Shown: positions 32,547-33,195 of the stretch, one piece after another
Position numbering within the stretch: the first letter of the stretch is position 1
How the letters are laid out: every line of letters begins with the position of its first letter
IMG/VR virus record: IMGVR_UViG_3300002835_000646
Coordinates: 1-33,195 of that record
DNA length: 33,195 nucleotides
Direction: 5' to 3' (one strand)
Origin: a virus
Position numbers and translations under genes: made by a program
The notes under the pieces: generated by a model
Databases searched by the model: none
Told to the model about the DNA's origin: nothing
What the model saw: the letters and a program-made list of their open reading frames with translations, nothing else

Positions 32547-32582
32547 ATATTTAGGGCAGGAAAGATCACTTAGGAAGAACCT

Positions 32583-32825
32583 ATGGCCGACGCTACGGTA
32601 ACAATTGATGGTAAGCAGTATGAGCTGGACAAGATCTCAAACGAGGTCAAAGAGCTAATGTCCCTGCACGCTCAGGCTCAGGAGATGATGGTTGCTGCTC
32701 GCCGCCAAGCGGTTATCCATGAAGTTTCGGTAGTTAATTTGGCTAATCTAATTAAAGTTCGGGTGGAGGCTGAATCCGATGGCAGTAAGCCAGCTGAGCC
32801 ACTTTCAGGCCATGTCGTCGAATAA
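32583..32825 (+). CDS. Small DUF6447-like protein
   Basis: The 80-residue product MADATVTIDGKQYELDKISN begins with the TVTIDGKQYELD hairpin typical, as far as I recall, of DUF6447 phage proteins, followed by a helical segment (EVKELMSLHAQAQEMMVAAR) and an acidic tail. AGGAAG lies 6 bases before the ATG. Function of the family is unknown; it is normally found in the tail or lysis neighbourhood. Confidence 0.68.
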   Translation: MADATVTIDGKQYELDKISNEVKELMSLHAQAQEMMVAARRQAVIHEVSVVNLANLIKVRVEAESDGSKPAEPLSGHVVE

Positions 32826-33033
32826 CGGGCATGATTTCGACGACCGCTATTGGGAGGTGGCCTCCCGGTTAGCCGTCCACGAAGCTATGTGCGAAGAACG
32901 ATCGAAGAACATAGACGATCGTCTCGTTAAGATCGAGTCCGGTATTGAGAAGATTAACCAATGGGGAATCCTGATTGGGTTCACACTGATCTGTAGCATG
33001 GCGGGAATCCTCGTTACCTTGCTACTCAAGTGA
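32779..33033 (+). CDS. Small coiled-coil membrane protein, XhlA-like
   Basis: The 84-residue product has a charged helical segment (NIDDRLVKIESGIEKINQWG) and one C-terminal span GILIGFTLICSMAGILVTLL. This arrangement is that of XhlA-type proteins, which anchor at the membrane and assist holin-dependent lysis. ATG 32779 follows GGAGG by 9 bases and overlaps the previous gene by 47 bases; ATG 32812 is an alternative. It is apart from the main lysis cassette, so a tail-related role is also possible. Confidence 0.65.
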   Translation: MAVSQLSHFQAMSSNNGHDFDDRYWEVASRLAVHEAMCEERSKNIDDRLVKIESGIEKINQWGILIGFTLICSMAGILVTLLLK

Positions 33034-33040
33034 GGTACGT

Positions 33041-33195
33041 ATGGCCTATTTTAAGCTCGACCGGTTTAGCGGCATCGCACCGGGAGTCTCACCTAGACTT
33101 CTAGCAGACCAGTTTGGCCAGACGGCCGAGAACATTGATTTTGAGTCCGGGCGACTGACCCCGACAACTAACGACGTAGACGTATTCACGCTTCA
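33041..33195 (+). CDS. Partial tail hub / tail tubular B-like protein
   Basis: Only the first 51 codons are in the window. The start has GAGG 5 bases before ATG. The sequence MAYFKLDRFSGIAPGVSPRL, then LLADQFGQTAENIDFESGRL with TPTTNDV, matches my memory of the N-terminus of podovirus tail hub proteins (P22 gp10 and T7 gp12 analogues), where F-x-G-x-x-P, L-L-x-x-Q-x-A-x-x-A-x-N and G-x-L-x-P recur. These form the lower tube or nozzle of the short tail. The gene continues beyond the right edge. Confidence 0.7.
   Translation, partial: MAYFKLDRFSGIAPGVSPRLLADQFGQTAENIDFESGRLTPTTNDVDVFTL

Overview
The window is part of the genome of a tailed double-stranded DNA bacteriophage. Nearly all of it is one rightward block of packaging, head, ejection, lysis and tail-fibre genes, tightly packed with many ATGA, GTGA and TAATG overlaps. 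A P22-type portal, an N4 gp56-type major capsid protein, three successive internal-virion-type proteins and the absence of any tape-measure, sheath or baseplate wedge gene point to a short-tailed phage (podovirus morphology). Several small proteins look like ones I associate with marine podoviruses of cyanobacteria and alphaproteobacteria. The host and taxon cannot be fixed from this window.

Layout. 1-309: two small leftward genes, one cut by the window edge. 310-648: a divergent control region with two pairs of direct repeats and a nested stem-loop against the first rightward gene. 649-3576: HNH protein, an unknown gene, small and large terminase. 3580-7772: portal, scaffold-like protein and five very small lysine-rich proteins. 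7773-8037: a gene-free stretch with a run of potential RNA hairpins ending in a terminator-like stem. 8038-9224: major capsid gene and a strong UUCG-loop terminator. 9240-11438: neck and adaptor proteins and a GNAT-like protein. 11435-20582: three internal virion (ejection) proteins, the last 1816 residues long with an HEIGH zinc-protease motif. 20592-21741: lysis cassette (small membrane protein, 3-TM-type holin, GH24 lysozyme). 21773-32519: tail-fibre and receptor-binding array, including an 18-residue repeat protein, two glycine-rich adhesins and a sialidase-like propeller. 32583-33195: two small proteins and the start of a tail-hub-like protein.

How it works together. The terminase pumps DNA through the portal into a capsid built from the scaffold and capsid proteins. 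The adaptors close the head and receive the short tail. The internal proteins are probably ejected to carry DNA through the cell envelope. The fibre array recognises the host and the holin/lysozyme pair releases progeny.

Most interesting points: the structured RNA-like leader before the capsid gene; a similar N-terminal zinc ribbon on both the HNH protein and the large terminase; a receptor-binding array of paralogous cassettes with interchangeable tips; and a zincin domain inside the giant ejection protein. All function calls come from reading motifs, without database searches.
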